The notes: a model not told the origin generated them from the sequence alone. A DNA stretch of 64,000 nt from Methylotenera versatilis 7 (GCF_000799165.1 NZ_JUGF01000002.1:1-64000); one strand, 5' to 3'; shown: positions 30,484-39,367, counted from the stretch's first letter. A program made the numbers and translations.

Positions 30484-30756
30484 CTAGTGATTTTGTTTTA
30501 ATGCTCTGATTTTATTCACAACATTTACTGTGTCTGCATTCTTTGGTTTGATGTTATCGCTGGAAACCAAAGCCCAAAAATCGTTATCGGACAGCTCAAG
30601 CAAATCATCAAACGCCTTTAATTGCATTAGTGTTAAGCCATCAAAATGCTGCGTAATAAAACGCTGTAATACGATATCCAGCTCTAACATGCCACGTCGG
30701 CAACGCCATGCTAAACGGCGTAATTCTGCATCCTTCATATTTTCAGCATTCATCAT
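30484..30756 (-). CDS. sdhE: FAD assembly factor SdhE
   Basis: SdhE promotes covalent FAD attachment to SdhA. The 90-residue protein carries the signature RRGMLELD (about residues 20-27) and the C-terminal LLELSDNDFWALV of the YgfY/Sdh5 family. It starts 2 bp after the sdhB stop, at two tandem ATG codons with AAGGTG upstream, so it is the last gene of the sdh operon. Confidence 0.95.
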   Translation of the reverse strand: MMNAENMKDAELRRLAWRCRRGMLELDIVLQRFITQHFDGLTLMQLKAFDDLLELSDNDFWALVSSDNIKPKNADTVNVVNKIRALKQNH

Positions 30757-30758
30757 GG

Positions 30759-31517
30759 CTATAACACCTTAATACCAAAGAGTTTTTTAACAGGCTTGTT
30801 ATCAGTACTTTCTTTAGCCCGCTCAATTTTTAAATCTTTAATATTCGCAATCGCCGCATTTGGATTCAATTTTTTAGGGCAAACCTCTACGCAATTCATG
30901 ATGTTATGGCAGCGATATAAACGATAAGGATCTTCCAGATTTTCCAAACGCTCTTCAGTCGCCTGGTCGCGGCTATCCATAATAAAACGGTTGGCTTGCA
31001 TCAGACCTGCCGGGCCGACAAACTTATCAGGATTCCACCAGAAACTAGGGCAAGATGTGGTACAGGCACCGCACAAAATACATTCATACATACCATCAAG
31101 CTTGGCGCGGTCAGCAGGCGATTGTAAACGCTCGGTTTCAGGCAATGGGTCGTTATTAATCAGATAAGGCTTAACCGAATTGTAATGCTCAAAAAACTGC
31201 GTCATATCAACGACCAAATCGCGTATTACCGGCAACCCTGGCATAGGGCGCAACACGACTGGTTGCTCTAAATCACTTAACTTGGTGATGCAGGCAAGTC
31301 CATTTTTTCCATTGATATTCATGCTATCGCTGCCACAAACACCTTCGCGGCACGATTTACGCAAGCTCAAGGTATCGTCATGCTGCTTAATGCGAATCAG
31401 CGCATCCAGCAACATCTGATCTTCGTCCTCCAACGCAATATCGTAATCCTGCATGTAGGGCTTTTTATCCACATCAGGATTGTAGCGATACACCGAAAAT
31501 TTCATTTGTTTAGCCAT
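30759..31517 (-). CDS. sdhB: Succinate dehydrogenase iron-sulfur subunit
   Basis: SdhB passes electrons from the SdhA flavin to ubiquinone in complex II. The 252-residue chain has the [2Fe-2S] site (SCREGVCGSDSM, later LACIT), and the [4Fe-4S] and [3Fe-4S] cysteines in CILCGACTTSCPSFWWN and CHNIMNCVEVCPKKLNP. Length is slightly longer at the C-terminus than E. coli SdhB (about 238). It lies 12 bp downstream of sdhA. Confidence 0.98.
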   Translation of the reverse strand: MAKQMKFSVYRYNPDVDKKPYMQDYDIALEDEDQMLLDALIRIKQHDDTLSLRKSCREGVCGSDSMNINGKNGLACITKLSDLEQPVVLRPMPGLPVIRDLVVDMTQFFEHYNSVKPYLINNDPLPETERLQSPADRAKLDGMYECILCGACTTSCPSFWWNPDKFVGPAGLMQANRFIMDSRDQATEERLENLEDPYRLYRCHNIMNCVEVCPKKLNPNAAIANIKDLKIERAKESTDNKPVKKLFGIKVL

Positions 31518-31529
31518 TAATCATCAACC

Positions 31530-33287
31530 CTAATACACGCGTGCTTTCGGCTTAAAAGATTCCACTGTCTGTGGTTTTAACCGCACTGGTTTGTAAGTTA
31601 ACTGCTTATTTTTCTTATAAAAAAGAGAATGTGTTAACCAGTTTATGTCATCACGTTCAGTAAAATCTTCACGCGCATGCGCGCCGCGACTTTCAGTGCG
31701 ATTATTCGCTGCATGCATAGTCGCTACTGCAACTTCAATTAGGTTGTCCAGTTCCAGCGCTTCAACCCTTGCTGTGTTAAACACCTGGCTCTTATCTTTA
31801 ATGATAAGGTTTGGAATACGTTTTGCGACCGCATCAATTTCACGCACACCTTGCGCCAATAAATCAGGAAAGCGGAATACGCCGCAATGCGTTTGCATGG
31901 TTTTACGCATAGCATCGCCTACTTCAGTGACATTTTCACCTTGCGCATTTTCTAGGCGATTGACGCGTTCCAGAGTTTTGTCTGTTGCGCCAGCTGGCAA
32001 TGCTTTATGCGTATTATTGGCTTTGATAGCGGCGGCCATATGGTCACCTGCAGCTTTACCAAATACGACCAAATCTAATAAAGAATTAGAGCCCAAACGG
32101 TTTGCACCATGCACAGAAACGCAAGCGCATTCACCGACGGCATATAATCCATTAACGACTTTTTCATCTTCTAAAACAACCTGACCATCTAAATTAGTCG
32201 GTATGCCGCCCATCATGTAATGGCAAGTTGGCACGATTGGAATAGGGTCTTTAATCGGATCCACATTAGCAAATGTTTTCGCGATTTCGCGTATACCTGG
32301 CAGACTTTTATTAATACGCTCTTCGCCCAAATGATCCAATTTTAGATACACCGCATCTTTATTTTTGCCAACACCGCGGCCTTGTTTAATCTCGGTCGAG
32401 ATCGCACGTGAAATCACATCGCGACTGGCTAAGTCTTTGGCATGCGGCGCGTAACGCTCCATAAATCGCTCACCTTCAGAATTCACCAAATAACCACCTT
32501 CGCCGCGCACGCCTTCGGTAATCAATACACCAGCATGCAGCACACCAGTTGGATGAAATTGCCAGAACTCCATATCCTGCAAAGGCAAACCAGCGCGCGC
32601 TGCCATGCCCAAACCATCACCCGTATTAATAAATGCATTGGTACTGGCTTGGAATATCCGGCCTGCGCCGCCTGTCGCCAGTAAAGTAGTTTTGGCTTGC
32701 ATAATATGAATCTGGCCAGTTTCAATTTCCAGCGCAATCACGCCAAGCACATCACCTTCGCTATCGCGGATTAAATCCAGTGCAAACCACTCCACAAAAA
32801 ACTGGGTGTTAGCGCGTATATTGCGCTGATATAAAGTGTGTAACATGGCGTGGCCAGTGCGATCTGCCACTGCACAGGTGCGCGAAATCGGGCTCTCGCC
32901 AAAGTTTTGCGTCATACCACCAAACGGACGCTGGTAGATTTTGCCAGACTCCAAGCGGTCAAACGGCATGCCGAAATGTTCCAGCTCGATAATGGCTTTT
33001 GCGGCGTTTTTGCACATAAACTCAATCGCATCCTGGTCGCCCAGATAATCGGAACCCTTGATGGTGTCATACATATGCCACAGCCATTTGTCTTCTGCCA
33101 CGTTACCCAAAGCGGCAGCGATACCTCCCTGCGCCGCGACGGTGTGTGAACGGGTGGGGAAAACTTTAGATAACACAGCAACCTTGACTCCTGATTCTGC
33201 CAGCTGTAAAGCGGCACGCAAGCCTGCACCGCCGCCACCGACAATCACTGCGTCAAACTGGTGTTTTTCTATACCTCTTATCGCCAT
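31530..33287 (-). CDS. sdhA: Succinate dehydrogenase flavoprotein subunit
   Basis: SdhA oxidises succinate to fumarate with covalently bound FAD. The 585-residue product has the dinucleotide-binding motif [20 protein letters not shown] (about 14-33), the flavin-linking His in [10 protein letters not shown] (H48), and active-site segments [20 protein letters not shown] and [17 protein letters not shown]. Length and ending are standard. It is 3 bp from the sdhD stop. Confidence 0.98.
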   Translation of the reverse strand: MAIRGIEKHQFDAVIVGGGGAGLRAALQLAESGVKVAVLSKVFPTRSHTVAAQGGIAAALGNVAEDKWLWHMYDTIKGSDYLGDQDAIEFMCKNAAKAIIELEHFGMPFDRLESGKIYQRPFGGMTQNFGESPISRTCAVADRTGHAMLHTLYQRNIRANTQFFVEWFALDLIRDSEGDVLGVIALEIETGQIHIMQAKTTLLATGGAGRIFQASTNAFINTGDGLGMAARAGLPLQDMEFWQFHPTGVLHAGVLITEGVRGEGGYLVNSEGERFMERYAPHAKDLASRDVISRAISTEIKQGRGVGKNKDAVYLKLDHLGEERINKSLPGIREIAKTFANVDPIKDPIPIVPTCHYMMGGIPTNLDGQVVLEDEKVVNGLYAVGECACVSVHGANRLGSNSLLDLVVFGKAAGDHMAAAIKANNTHKALPAGATDKTLERVNRLENAQGENVTEVGDAMRKTMQTHCGVFRFPDLLAQGVREIDAVAKRIPNLIIKDKSQVFNTARVEALELDNLIEVAVATMHAANNRTESRGAHAREDFTERDDINWLTHSLFYKKNKQLTYKPVRLKPQTVESFKPKARVY

Positions 33288-33290
33288 TCT

Positions 33291-33638
33291 TTAAACATTC
33301 CACAAAATGTAAATTATCCAAAACAGGTAAAGCATCAACGCAACATCTACCGCCATTTGCAAGTAAGCGCGTAACACTTTATTAAAAACGTAATCTTTTA
33401 ATACATCTGCCACGCCTAACCAGGCATGCATAAACAAACACATAAAAAATAATAACGTTGCCAACCTAAACCAAATCGGCGACACGAACGCATGCCAGGC
33501 TGCATAGTCCGCGGGCTGAATTATCAGCAATGCAACCAGCAATAACACAATATAAACTGCCATTACCACTGCGGTTAAACGCTGTGATAACCACAGTCGC
33601 ATGCCAGGATACTTATTAGTAAGCAATTGAATCAGCAT
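33291..33638 (-). CDS. sdhD: Succinate dehydrogenase membrane anchor SdhD
   Basis: The small anchor subunit has three membrane helices and helps form the heme b and quinone sites. MHAWLGVADVLKDY carries the expected heme-ligand His, and RLWLSQRLTAVVMAVY matches the family N-terminus. A longer frame begins at a TTG at 33671, inside sdhC; ATG 33638, four bases after the sdhC stop, gives a normal 115-residue SdhD starting MLIQLLTNKYPGMR and is preferred. Confidence 0.92.
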   Translation of the reverse strand: MLIQLLTNKYPGMRLWLSQRLTAVVMAVYIVLLLVALLIIQPADYAAWHAFVSPIWFRLATLLFFMCLFMHAWLGVADVLKDYVFNKVLRAYLQMAVDVALMLYLFWIIYILWNV

Positions 33639-33642
33639 ATTT

Positions 33643-34056
33643 TTATGGCCAAATAAACCATGCAAAAACAATTACTGCAATCCCCACTAACCACAACACC
33701 ACACGACTGGAAAAACGCGCTTTTTGCAAACTAGTCATCCAATGAATGTCTTGCAACAAATGGCGAATACCAGCAAAGAAATGGTGAAAAAATGCCCACG
33801 AAAGTCCAATTAAAAATAACTTTACATACCAGGCACTCAGCAACTTGGTTAATAATAGGTAACTGCTTGGTGAATCTACAGAAGCTTGAAATGCCAATAA
33901 AATTAGTGGCAAAACCAAAAACAAACCGACCCCAGATGCTCGATGCAGAATTGAAACGACAGCATTAATCGGCAAACGAATGGTGAATAGGTTTAGGTTT
34001 TTTGGCCTAAGCTTTTTTTTATCATTCAGTCGATGATTAGGGGTTATGTTTTGCAT
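33643..34056 (-). CDS. sdhC: Succinate dehydrogenase cytochrome b556 subunit
   Basis: The 137-residue large anchor of complex II contains the family signature SILHRASGVGLFLVLPLI (about 39-56) and the heme-ligand region AFFHHFFAGIRHLLQDI (about 91-107), with three membrane helices. The start, 14 bp after the malic enzyme stop, has no promoter-sized space before it, so sdhCDAB-sdhE is probably read through from the malic enzyme gene. Confidence 0.95.
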   Translation of the reverse strand: MQNITPNHRLNDKKKLRPKNLNLFTIRLPINAVVSILHRASGVGLFLVLPLILLAFQASVDSPSSYLLLTKLLSAWYVKLFLIGLSWAFFHHFFAGIRHLLQDIHWMTSLQKARFSSRVVLWLVGIAVIVFAWFIWP

Positions 34057-34070
34057 GGTCAGAGATTAAG

Positions 34071-35267
34071 TTATTCTCGAGCCGCTTTTGCAACAGCACT
34101 CGATACATGCGCCAACAGACGCGTGTCAAAGGGTTTAGGAATAATGTATTCGCGCCCAAACTTAAGCTCTGTTAAGTTGTAAGCTTGCAGAACCTCAGCG
34201 GGCACTGGCTCACGCGCCAACTCACTTAATGCTTTTGCCGCTGCAATTTTCATATTTTCTGTAATTTTAGTGGCTTTTGCATCCAATGCACCGCGGAACA
34301 AATATGGAAAACACAGCGCATTATTCACTTGGTTGGGAAAGTCGCTACGTCCAGTCGCCATTAAAATATCATCACGAATGGCATGCGCGATACTCGGCAA
34401 TATTTCAGGGTCAGGGTTAGCCAGGGCAAAAATAATCGGATTTTTTGCCATGCCTTTAATCAACTCGGCATCCAATGCATTTTTGGCAGAAACGCCAATA
34501 AACACATCAGCTTGCGGCATTACATCTGCCAGTGTCGTGGCATTTGTAGGTGCAATCGCTAAATCGCGATTGTTATCATGCAAATCTGCACGATTGGTAT
34601 CCAGCACACCGCTTCTATCCACCATGGTGATATTGGTCGCACCCATTAATTTAAGTAGTTTCGCGCAGGAACAGCCAGCTGCGCCAGCACCTAAAAATAC
34701 GATTTTTGCCGTTTCAATTGTTTTGCCTTGTAGTTCAAGCGCGTTTAATAAAGCCGCCGCTACGATGACTGCGGTGCCGTGCTGATCATCATGAAAAACT
34801 GGTATATCCAGACGTTTCTTAAGTTCATTTTCAATATAGAAACAGTGCGGTGCAGCGATATCTTCTAAATTAATCCCGCCAAAAGTCGGCGAAATGTTTA
34901 CTACTGTTTGAATAAACTCATCTGGTGTAGCAGCATTAACTTCGATATCGAATACATCGATGCCTGCAAAGCGTTTAAATAATACGGCTTTGCCTTCCAT
35001 CACGGGCTTGCTGGCCAACGCACCCATATTACCTAAACCCAAAACTGCGGTTCCGTCTGTAATCACGGCGACCAAGTTGCCTTTGTTGGTATATTTATAA
35101 GCATTAGCAGGTTCTGCATGGATTTCACGCACCGGCTCTGCCACACCAGGTGTATAGGTCAGTGACAAATCATCTTGTGTGGTACATGGCTTGGATGAAT
35201 CGACACTCAACTTTCCCGGTTTTGGGAATTGGTGATAATCGAGTGCGCGTTTTTTTAAATCATCCAT
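34071..35267 (-). CDS. Malic enzyme (NAD(P)-dependent, decarboxylating), short form
   Basis: Oxidatively decarboxylates malate to pyruvate and CO2. The 398-residue chain has the N-terminal catalytic domain ([42 protein letters not shown] is the region, about 34-95), the metal-binding FHDDQHGTA, and the NAD(P)-binding [11 protein letters not shown] (about 190-200). It lacks the phosphotransacetylase-like C-terminal domain found in MaeB-type enzymes of about 760 residues, so it belongs to the short ME group. Only 14 bp separate it from sdhC. In context it can drain succinate-derived malate to pyruvate. Confidence 0.94.
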   Translation of the reverse strand: MDDLKKRALDYHQFPKPGKLSVDSSKPCTTQDDLSLTYTPGVAEPVREIHAEPANAYKYTNKGNLVAVITDGTAVLGLGNMGALASKPVMEGKAVLFKRFAGIDVFDIEVNAATPDEFIQTVVNISPTFGGINLEDIAAPHCFYIENELKKRLDIPVFHDDQHGTAVIVAAALLNALELQGKTIETAKIVFLGAGAAGCSCAKLLKLMGATNITMVDRSGVLDTNRADLHDNNRDLAIAPTNATTLADVMPQADVFIGVSAKNALDAELIKGMAKNPIIFALANPDPEILPSIAHAIRDDILMATGRSDFPNQVNNALCFPYLFRGALDAKATKITENMKIAAAKALSELAREPVPAEVLQAYNLTELKFGREYIIPKPFDTRLLAHVSSAVAKAARE

Positions 35268-35305
35268 TTTTATCCTAACTAAAGCCTAGTTGATTGCAAA
35301 CCTAA

Positions 35306-35409
35306 GGTGTTTTTCAAAATTTGTTCTGGCCATGCAGATGAGCGAAGACAGTGCAAATTGCACGGCAAGCGAAATCCAACAACGCTGGGGGAAATTTTCA
35401 AAAACATCC
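35306..35409. repeat. About 100-bp element with imperfect terminal inverted repeats
   Basis: TGTTTTTCAAAATTT (35308-35322) is matched by an inverted copy at 35392-35406 with one central mismatch. Inside is an odd palindrome, GTGCAA-A-TTGCAC (35351-35363). The element exactly fills the space between the gntR stop and the malic enzyme upstream region and has no credible gene. It resembles a small dispersed repeat or MITE-like unit; whether other copies exist cannot be seen here. Confidence 0.45.
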
Positions 35410-36147
35410 CTATTCCAATTCAGACATATAATGATGATCATCGGTCAAACATAAGCCCAATCGCCACTCCATCGGCTTATCGCCATACGTATAAGAAACC
35501 CGCTCAATACTCAACAAAGGTGCACCTAATTGTAGATTCAAGGCTTCAGCAACATCTTTACTCGCCGCCACAGCAGTTAACCGCTCTTCTGCGCGTATCA
35601 TCCTAATGCCGTACTCAGTCTCATACATGCTGTACATTGAACCCTGATTTTCTTCTACGCGCGTAGCGTTAAGTCCCTTAAATGGCGCCGCCGGGATGGC
35701 AATATGATCGTAAATGAGCGGCCTGCCGGAAAAAGTCAGCAAACGCTTTATTTCGATCAAGGTGGCTCCCGCTTTAATTTCCAGAATGCTCGCCATACGG
35801 TTGTCTGCTTTGGTTTTGATGCAGTTTATCAACTCACTCTGCAATACTTCTTTTTGACCATTCGCCGCAGTTAATCGCAAAAAGCGCAATTTAGCATCGG
35901 TTTCGCTATGCGTTGCCACAAAAGTGCCCTTGCCTTGACGGCGGATTAAAATATTTTCACCTGCAAGGCTATCAATTGCCTTACGCACCGTACCCTGAGA
36001 CACCTTATAACGTGAGGCCAAATCAACCTCACTCGGAATCATCTCGCCTGGACGCCACTCTCCGCCGATCAAGCTTTGCGTCAACAGCACTTTAATCTGG
36101 TCGTATAAAGGCCTGTAACTGGGTGAATTGTAGGCTTTTTCCATCAT
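35410..36147 (-). CDS. GntR-family regulator (HutC/UTRA type), likely controls the divergent lyase-prp operon
   Basis: The 245-residue protein has an N-terminal winged helix (about 10-76: PSEVDLASRYKVSQGTVRKAI, RRQGKGTFVA) and a C-terminal UTRA ligand-binding domain (about 95-240, with LIEIKRLLTFSGRPLIYDHIAI and LLSIERVSYTYGDKPMEWR). UTRA regulators usually sense a small metabolite and release DNA. It is transcribed away from the mcl-like/prp operon, and a strong palindrome lies in the shared intergenic region. GntR-family regulators of propionate catabolism are known in proteobacteria; assignment to this role here is by position. Two tandem ATG codons (36147, 36144) are possible starts. Confidence 0.92.
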   Translation of the reverse strand: MMEKAYNSPSYRPLYDQIKVLLTQSLIGGEWRPGEMIPSEVDLASRYKVSQGTVRKAIDSLAGENILIRRQGKGTFVATHSETDAKLRFLRLTAANGQKEVLQSELINCIKTKADNRMASILEIKAGATLIEIKRLLTFSGRPLIYDHIAIPAAPFKGLNATRVEENQGSMYSMYETEYGIRMIRAEERLTAVAASKDVAEALNLQLGAPLLSIERVSYTYGDKPMEWRLGLCLTDDHHYMSELE

Positions 36148-36212
36148 CGCAAGCTCACTTAAATTAAGTTAACATTATTAAAACATGCCAATTAAAAATA
36201 GTCTAGTGTTTT

Positions 36213-36237
36213 ATATCTTATATAAGACATAAGATAT
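36213..36237. promoter_or_regulatory. Probable GntR operator in the divergent intergenic region
   Basis: TCTTATATAAGA (36216-36227) is a perfect 12-bp palindrome. It overlaps a second inverted pair, ATATCTTA at 36213-36220 and TAAGATAT at 36230-36237. Size and symmetry suit a GntR dimer, and the site abuts the -35 box of the plus-strand promoter and lies about 65-90 bp upstream of gntR, so it could control both directions. Confidence 0.65.
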
Positions 36238-36240
36238 TTG

Positions 36241-36270
36241 TTGACATTAAAACTAAGCGCTATATATAAT
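36241..36270 (+). promoter_or_regulatory. Strong sigma70-type promoter for the lyase/mch/prp operon
   Basis: A perfect TTGACA (36241-36246) is followed, after 18 bases, by a perfect TATAAT (36265-36270); TATATA at 16-base spacing (36263-36268) is an alternative. Transcription would start near 36277, giving a leader of about 105 bases to the preferred start codon at 36383. Confidence 0.75.
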
Positions 36271-36382
36271 CAATTTAATTGCTGAAATCACTTTGATTCT
36301 GTAATGAAAAAAGCGCATTTAATAAAATGTATGATGGAATTTACACGAATATATGGAGCTACCTAATCATGGGACCAAATAT

Positions 36383-37264
36383 ATGGAATTAGGCTTCCGC
36401 CCTCGCCGCTCGATGCTTTATGTGCCAGGTTGCAACCTGCACTATTTAGATCGCGCACGCACATTAGCTGCCGACTCTGTCATTCTTGACTTGGGCGACC
36501 CCATATTGATCGCCTGTAAAATCGAATCTCGCGACAATGTCGTGGCAGCCGTAAAACAAGGCGGTTACGGCTCTCGCGAGGTGGTTGTGCGCGTGAATAA
36601 TCTGGATTCCATCTGGGGTCATGACGACATCAAAGCGGTTGCCAATATTGGTGCAGATGCGATTCTTTTCCCAAATATAGAATCTGCCGACGATGTACAT
36701 ACCGCCTTAAAATGGCTGGATGAAGCTGGCGGTAGTCATATGCCGATCATGGTGATGATAGAAAGCCCGATCGCCGTATTAAATGCCAAAGAGATTGCTG
36801 CAGCGAGTGATCGCATCGCCTGTATCGTCATGGCAACTTCCGATTTAATCTCGCAATTACACGCACGCGTCACGCATGAGCGCAGCGCGATATTAACTTC
36901 ACTCTCACTGGTTATTTTAGCCGCACGCGCCTACGGTCGCTGTGTGGTGGATGGCATTTCAAGCGACTTTAAAAACATGCATTCATTTGAATATGCCTGC
37001 CGCTTAGGTCGCGATATGGGGTTTGATGGGAAATCACTGGTACACCCTGCGCAAATTGCTTATAGCAATGATGCTTACACGCCTAAATCCAGCGAAATTA
37101 AAAATGCGCGCACAATCATTCATGCACTAAAAGAGGCAAATGAAGCAGGTCGCGGCACCGTGGTGGTCGATGACAAACTGGTTGAGCATCATCATGTAAA
37201 AGCGGCGCAAAGGTTGTTAAAACTGCACGACATGATTGCCGAATTAGAAGAAGAATTTATTTAA
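36383..37264 (+). CDS. CitE-superfamily lyase resembling malyl-CoA/beta-methylmalyl-CoA lyase (Mcl-like)
   Basis: The 293-residue protein aligns from its first residues (FRPRRSMLYVPG) with the HpcH/HpaI malyl-CoA lyase group. It has two substrate Arg residues (RRS, VVVRVN), a metal Glu in MIESP (E127), a metal Asp in ATSDL (D154) and FDGKSLVHP (214-222). These enzymes split beta-methylmalyl-CoA to propionyl-CoA plus glyoxylate, or malyl-CoA to acetyl-CoA plus glyoxylate; a paralogue in Rhodobacter is a malyl-CoA thioesterase. Unusually, the near-invariant DLED motif reads DLGD (36-39), through at least two base changes, so activity may differ. ATG 36383 is chosen because homology begins there and GGGA lies 8 bases upstream; an in-frame ATG at 36353 would add ten residues. 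First gene of the prp operon, 6-7 bp from the mesaconyl-CoA hydratase-like gene. Confidence 0.82.
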   Translation: MELGFRPRRSMLYVPGCNLHYLDRARTLAADSVILDLGDPILIACKIESRDNVVAAVKQGGYGSREVVVRVNNLDSIWGHDDIKAVANIGADAILFPNIESADDVHTALKWLDEAGGSHMPIMVMIESPIAVLNAKEIAAASDRIACIVMATSDLISQLHARVTHERSAILTSLSLVILAARAYGRCVVDGISSDFKNMHSFEYACRLGRDMGFDGKSLVHPAQIAYSNDAYTPKSSEIKNARTIIHALKEANEAGRGTVVVDDKLVEHHHVKAAQRLLKLHDMIAELEEEFI

Positions 37265-37270
37265 AAAGTG

Positions 37271-38341
37271 ATGAGCATGCAATCTACCAAAACAAATAAC
37301 GGCCGGTTTTTTGAAGACTTCACATTGAATGAAGTGATTCAACACGCCATACCACGCACGATTACAGCAGGTGATTGCTCGATATACATTGCACTTTATG
37401 GTTCGCGCAACCCCTTGTTTTGCAGCGAACCCTTTGCTCAAAGTCTGGGCTATAAAACAACACCTGTAGATGATTTGCTCGCTTTCCATATTGCCTTTGG
37501 TAAAACAGTGCCTGATATTTCCGTGAATGCGGTAGCCAACCTAGGTTATGCCGATGTGCGCTTTATCCAACCGATTTTTGTGGGCGATACACTCTCAACA
37601 TCTAGCCAGGTGATTGGCTTAAAACAAAATTCCAGTGGAAAAAGTGGCGTGGTTTGGGTGCGCTCGACTGCACACAACCAACATAACCACCCGGTTTTAA
37701 GCTGGGTGCGCTGGGTAATGGTGCATAAAAACAATCTAGATTTGCCTGCGACTGAAGCGACAATTCCAGAATTGCCAGCCTTTGTCGCGCCTGAAAACTT
37801 AAGTTTACCCAGCAGAATTTCTGCCAATAACTTTGATAATAAAATTACCGGCGGAAAATACTATTGGGAAGACTATCAAGTTGGAGAGCGCATCAACCAC
37901 GCGGCTGGTTTGACGATAAATGATAGCGACCACTCGCTTGCAACACACCTTTATCAAAATAATGCGCGTTTGCACTTTGACGATTTCATGATGAAAAATT
38001 CAAACTATGGCAAACGCCTGGTATATGGCGGCGTGGCGATTTCAATGTGCCGCTCTTTAAGTTTTGATGGCCTTGAAAATGCAATATCGGTATTAGCAAT
38101 TAATGCGGGCACGCATGCAAACCCTAGTTTTGCCAATGACACCATTTACTGCGCAACCGAAGTATTGGATACATGGCAACTAACTAATAGCGATTTTGGT
38201 GCATTAAGACTGCGCATGGTTGGCATTAAAAATATGTCGCCAACTGAATTAACAGAGATTAAAACAGATAAAGGCTACCACCCGAATGTGGTTCTCGACT
38301 TAGATTACACGGTAGCGATACCTAAAAAAGGAAATCATTAA
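37271..38341 (+). CDS. MaoC-family mesaconyl-CoA hydratase-like protein
   Basis: The 356-residue protein is a double hot-dog (MaoC) hydratase. It follows closely the build of mesaconyl-CoA hydratase (beta-methylmalyl-CoA dehydratase) of the ethylmalonyl-CoA pathway: a GRFFEDFTLNEVIQHAIPRT start, LYGSRNPLFCSEPFAQSLG, FGKTVPDISVNAVANLGYAD, then VGDTLSTSSQVIGLKQN and a second domain with LYQNNARLHFD, RLVYGGVAIS and HANPSFANDTIY. The reaction would be mesaconyl-CoA plus water to beta-methylmalyl-CoA, which the adjacent Mcl-like enzyme could cleave. The rest of the ethylmalonyl-CoA pathway (crotonyl-CoA carboxylase/reductase, mutases) is not in the window. The frame opens at GTG 37268; ATG 37271 or 37277 is more likely. 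It ends one base before the next lyase gene. Confidence 0.85.
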   Translation: MSMQSTKTNNGRFFEDFTLNEVIQHAIPRTITAGDCSIYIALYGSRNPLFCSEPFAQSLGYKTTPVDDLLAFHIAFGKTVPDISVNAVANLGYADVRFIQPIFVGDTLSTSSQVIGLKQNSSGKSGVVWVRSTAHNQHNHPVLSWVRWVMVHKNNLDLPATEATIPELPAFVAPENLSLPSRISANNFDNKITGGKYYWEDYQVGERINHAAGLTINDSDHSLATHLYQNNARLHFDDFMMKNSNYGKRLVYGGVAISMCRSLSFDGLENAISVLAINAGTHANPSFANDTIYCATEVLDTWQLTNSDFGALRLRMVGIKNMSPTELTEIKTDKGYHPNVVLDLDYTVAIPKKGNH

Positions 38342-38342
38342 C

Positions 38343-39332
38343 ATGACTGCAGTACATCCAAATGAAGCTTTATTCGGCGGTGAAAAGTCGTTTCCGCTGA
38401 TTCCCGCTTGCGAACATTTTGCTGGCAGCGAAAAACTCATTTTAAAAGCACTTGGTCTGCAAGATAGCATAGGCCCATTGTTTGATATCACTTGCGATTG
38501 TGAAGACGGTGCAGCCAGCGGGCAAGAACGCGAGCATGCAGAAATGATTGTGCGGGTTCTAAATTCTGAAGCGAATAAACACAAAATGGCTGGTGTGCGC
38601 ATTCATGATTACACACACCCAGCTTGGAAATTAGACATTGACATTCTAGTTGCTGGCGCGGGTAAGCTATTGAGTTACATCACGATTCCCAAATGCACCA
38701 GCTTAGCGCAAGCCAGCGAGATGATTGCCTATATTCAGAAAACGGCTACTTTTAATGGTATCGAACGTGTGATTCCTGTGCATCTTCTGATTGAAACGCA
38801 TGGCGCATTGAACCAAGTGCATGAAATCGCCAAACTACCCTGGGTTCAGGTGCTGGATTTCGGTTTAATGGATTTTGTCAGTGCGCATCATGGCGCCATT
38901 CCTGCCAGCGCGATGCGCAGCCCCGGCCAATTTGAACATCGCTTATTGTCACGCGCAAAAGTAGAGGTCGTTTCAGCCGCTTTAGCAAACGGAATCGTCC
39001 CGGCACATAACGTGACGCTGGATTTAAAGAATGTAGAAACCACTTATTCCGATGCCAGCCGCGCCCGTAATGAATTTGGCTTTATGCGCATGTGGAGTAT
39101 TTACCCAACGCAAATTCAAGCGATTGTGGATGCAATGAAACCCAATTTTGATGAAGTGTCTGATGCCGCCAATATTCTGCTGACTGCGCAAGCCGCCAAC
39201 TGGGGGCCGATTCAATATGCTGGCGAATTGCATGACAGAGCGACTTATCGTTATTTCTGGGAAGTATTGCAAAAAGCCAAGTTAACTGGCGTAGCTATTT
39301 CAGAAGAGTCGAATCAAGCTTTCTTTAGTTAA
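38343..39332 (+). CDS. HpcH/HpaI (CitE-like) CoA-ester lyase of the betaproteobacterial TCA-cluster type
   Basis: The 329-residue TIM-barrel protein has FDITCDCEDGAASGQER (about 47-63), the metal Glu in LLIETHGAL, LDFGLMDFVSAHHGAIPASAMRSPGQFEH, and MWSIYPTQI. I recognise the same protein type beside malate dehydrogenase and aconitase genes in many Burkholderiales, usually named only CoA ester lyase. Its substrate is unproven; methylmalyl-, malyl- or citramalyl-CoA are candidates. Here it lies one base after the mesaconyl-CoA hydratase-like gene and 35 bp before prpB, so it is part of the same operon. It carries the normal CEDGA metal motif, unlike the DLGD of the upstream paralogue, and may be the main lyase of the pair. 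Confidence 0.87.
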   Translation: MTAVHPNEALFGGEKSFPLIPACEHFAGSEKLILKALGLQDSIGPLFDITCDCEDGAASGQEREHAEMIVRVLNSEANKHKMAGVRIHDYTHPAWKLDIDILVAGAGKLLSYITIPKCTSLAQASEMIAYIQKTATFNGIERVIPVHLLIETHGALNQVHEIAKLPWVQVLDFGLMDFVSAHHGAIPASAMRSPGQFEHRLLSRAKVEVVSAALANGIVPAHNVTLDLKNVETTYSDASRARNEFGFMRMWSIYPTQIQAIVDAMKPNFDEVSDAANILLTAQAANWGPIQYAGELHDRATYRYFWEVLQKAKLTGVAISEESNQAFFS

Positions 39333-39367
39333 CCTTTTAATTAAACCATTCATTTAGATCATTCATT

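Noticed and set aside
33639-33671. Longer SdhD start at 33671
   Set aside because: It needs a TTG start inside sdhC; the ATG just after the sdhC stop gives the normal family N-terminus.
35279-35407. Minus-strand 43-codon frame between gntR and malic enzyme
   Set aside because: It spans the inverted-repeat element, has no ribosome site and no recognisable domain.
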